Of a stretch of 8,010 nucleotides of DNA, positions 7,447-8,010 are shown in pieces. A program made the position numbers and the translations under genes. The notes below the pieces were generated by a model. It ran no database searches. It saw only the letters and a program-made list of their open reading frames with translations, and was not told where the DNA came from. Location: contig JAIELM010000168.1 in NCBI GenBank assembly GCA_019752975.1, positions 1-8,010 of the forward strand, given 5' to 3'. Positions within the stretch are counted from its first letter, which is position 1. Every line of letters begins with the position of its first letter. Origin of the DNA: Undibacterium sp. GTDB taxonomy: Bacteria; Pseudomonadota; Gammaproteobacteria; Burkholderiales; Burkholderiaceae_D.

Positions 7447-8010
7447 TTATTTCCCCGTGGCGGTGGCTGCACTTGCCGCTGAGCTTGCCACGGCCGCCGA
7501 AGCCGCATTAGCGCTAGCTACAGCAGGAACCCCAGCCGACGCCACCATAACCACTTTACTGCCATCTTTGAAGGTGGACATTGGTTGCAGCAGCACTTTA
7601 TCGCCGCTTTTCAAGCCTGCTTTGACTGCATAATCACCCCGACGCACATCGCGCTCACCTAAGTCCACTGCAACCTTCTTCAATACATTTCCTTGAATGA
7701 CCCACACAATATTTTTGTCGCCATCATGGACCACCGCTGAATTCGCTACCGTCAGCACTTGAATACTAGCTGCTTCAATTCGTCCTTCAGCGTACAAACC
7801 CGACACATGCGGCTGATTACTTCCGACGAAATCCACCAACACCTCAACTTGACGCGTTGTCGCATTGGCTGCGGGATCAACCCTGCGCACTTTACCTAAA
7901 AATTGTTGATCATATCCATTAATTTTAAAGCTCACTGCTTGACCGACTTTCACGTTATTCACCATGTCAGAAGAAATCAGCCCCTGAAATCGCAAACTAT
8001 TTGGATCGAT
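7447..8010 (-). CDS. RND efflux periplasmic adaptor subunit (membrane fusion protein), C-terminal part
   Basis: The last 187 residues of an adaptor of the AcrA/MexA-type HlyD-like family, which links the inner-membrane pump to an outer-membrane channel. The frame is open through the right edge (first visible residues IDPNSLRFQG), so the 5' part, including signal peptide, hairpin and lipoyl domains, lies outside; the TTG at 7993-7995 is an internal codon, not the start. Visible parts are the end of the beta-barrel domain (VNNVKVGQAVSFKI, then GKVRRVDPAANATTRQVEV and GLYAEGRI) and the membrane-proximal domain (VANSAVVHDGDKNIVWVI, GLKSGDKVLL). The last 30 or so residues are an alanine/serine-rich, low-complexity tail ending TATGK. 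The gene runs directly into the permease gene with a 2-nt gap, the normal order for such operons. Confidence 0.93.
   Translation of the reverse strand: MDPNSLRFQGLISSDMVNNVKVGQAVSFKINGYDQQFLGKVRRVDPAANATTRQVEVLVDFVGSNQPHVSGLYAEGRIEAASIQVLTVANSAVVHDGDKNIVWVIQGNVLKKVAVDLGERDVRRGDYAVKAGLKSGDKVLLQPMSTFKDGSKVVMVASAGVPAVASANAASAAVASSAASAATATGK

Noticed and set aside
7993..7995. TTG as the start of the adaptor protein
   Set aside because: The frame stays open to the window edge, and the preceding codons (IDPNS) continue a typical adaptor beta-barrel sequence, so the gene is truncated by the window rather than short.
1..8010. CRISPR arrays, insertion sequences, tRNA genes or prophage parts
   Set aside because: No regularly spaced repeats, transposase or integrase frames, terminal inverted repeats or tRNA-like cloverleaf were seen; the long frames are all accounted for by ordinary envelope genes.

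Overview
The window looks like chromosomal DNA of a Gram-negative proteobacterium. The evidence is Sec signal peptides, a tripartite RND efflux system with a periplasmic adaptor, and a DUF1345 inner-membrane protein. The general style of the proteins would suit a betaproteobacterium such as an Oxalobacteraceae/Burkholderiales member with moderate GC, but that placement is only an impression. No phage, transposon, CRISPR, tRNA or rRNA signal was seen. Coding density is high and the genes look intact, except the adaptor gene, which is cut by the right edge.

Layout from left to right. (1) Positions 61-2302, minus strand: a probable two-gene unit in which a periplasmic solute-binding protein of the peptide ABC transporter type (SBP family 5) is followed after 10 nt by a DUF1345 membrane protein. 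No ABC permease or ATPase gene is visible next to it. (2) Positions 2303-2456: a divergent intergenic region holding a near-perfect inverted repeat just upstream of the binding-protein start. (3) Positions 2457-4136, plus strand: an exported PafA-like alkaline phosphatase/phosphodiesterase in which every expected catalytic and zinc-binding residue can be placed. (4) Positions 4198-4239: a strong hairpin between the convergent 3' ends of the phosphatase and efflux genes, probably a shared terminator. (5) Positions 4253-8010, minus strand: an RND efflux pair, periplasmic adaptor (3' part only) followed after 2 nt by the inner-membrane permease. No outer-membrane channel gene is in the window.

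Functionally these are three separate envelope units: peptide or small-solute capture, periplasmic phosphate-ester hydrolysis, and proton-driven drug or solute efflux. Nothing here convincingly forms a new multi-gene system. The points most worth a second look are a hydrophobic C-terminal extension on the RND permease that could be a 13th membrane segment, the operator-like inverted repeat in the divergent promoter region, and the coupling of an orphan binding protein to a DUF1345 protein.
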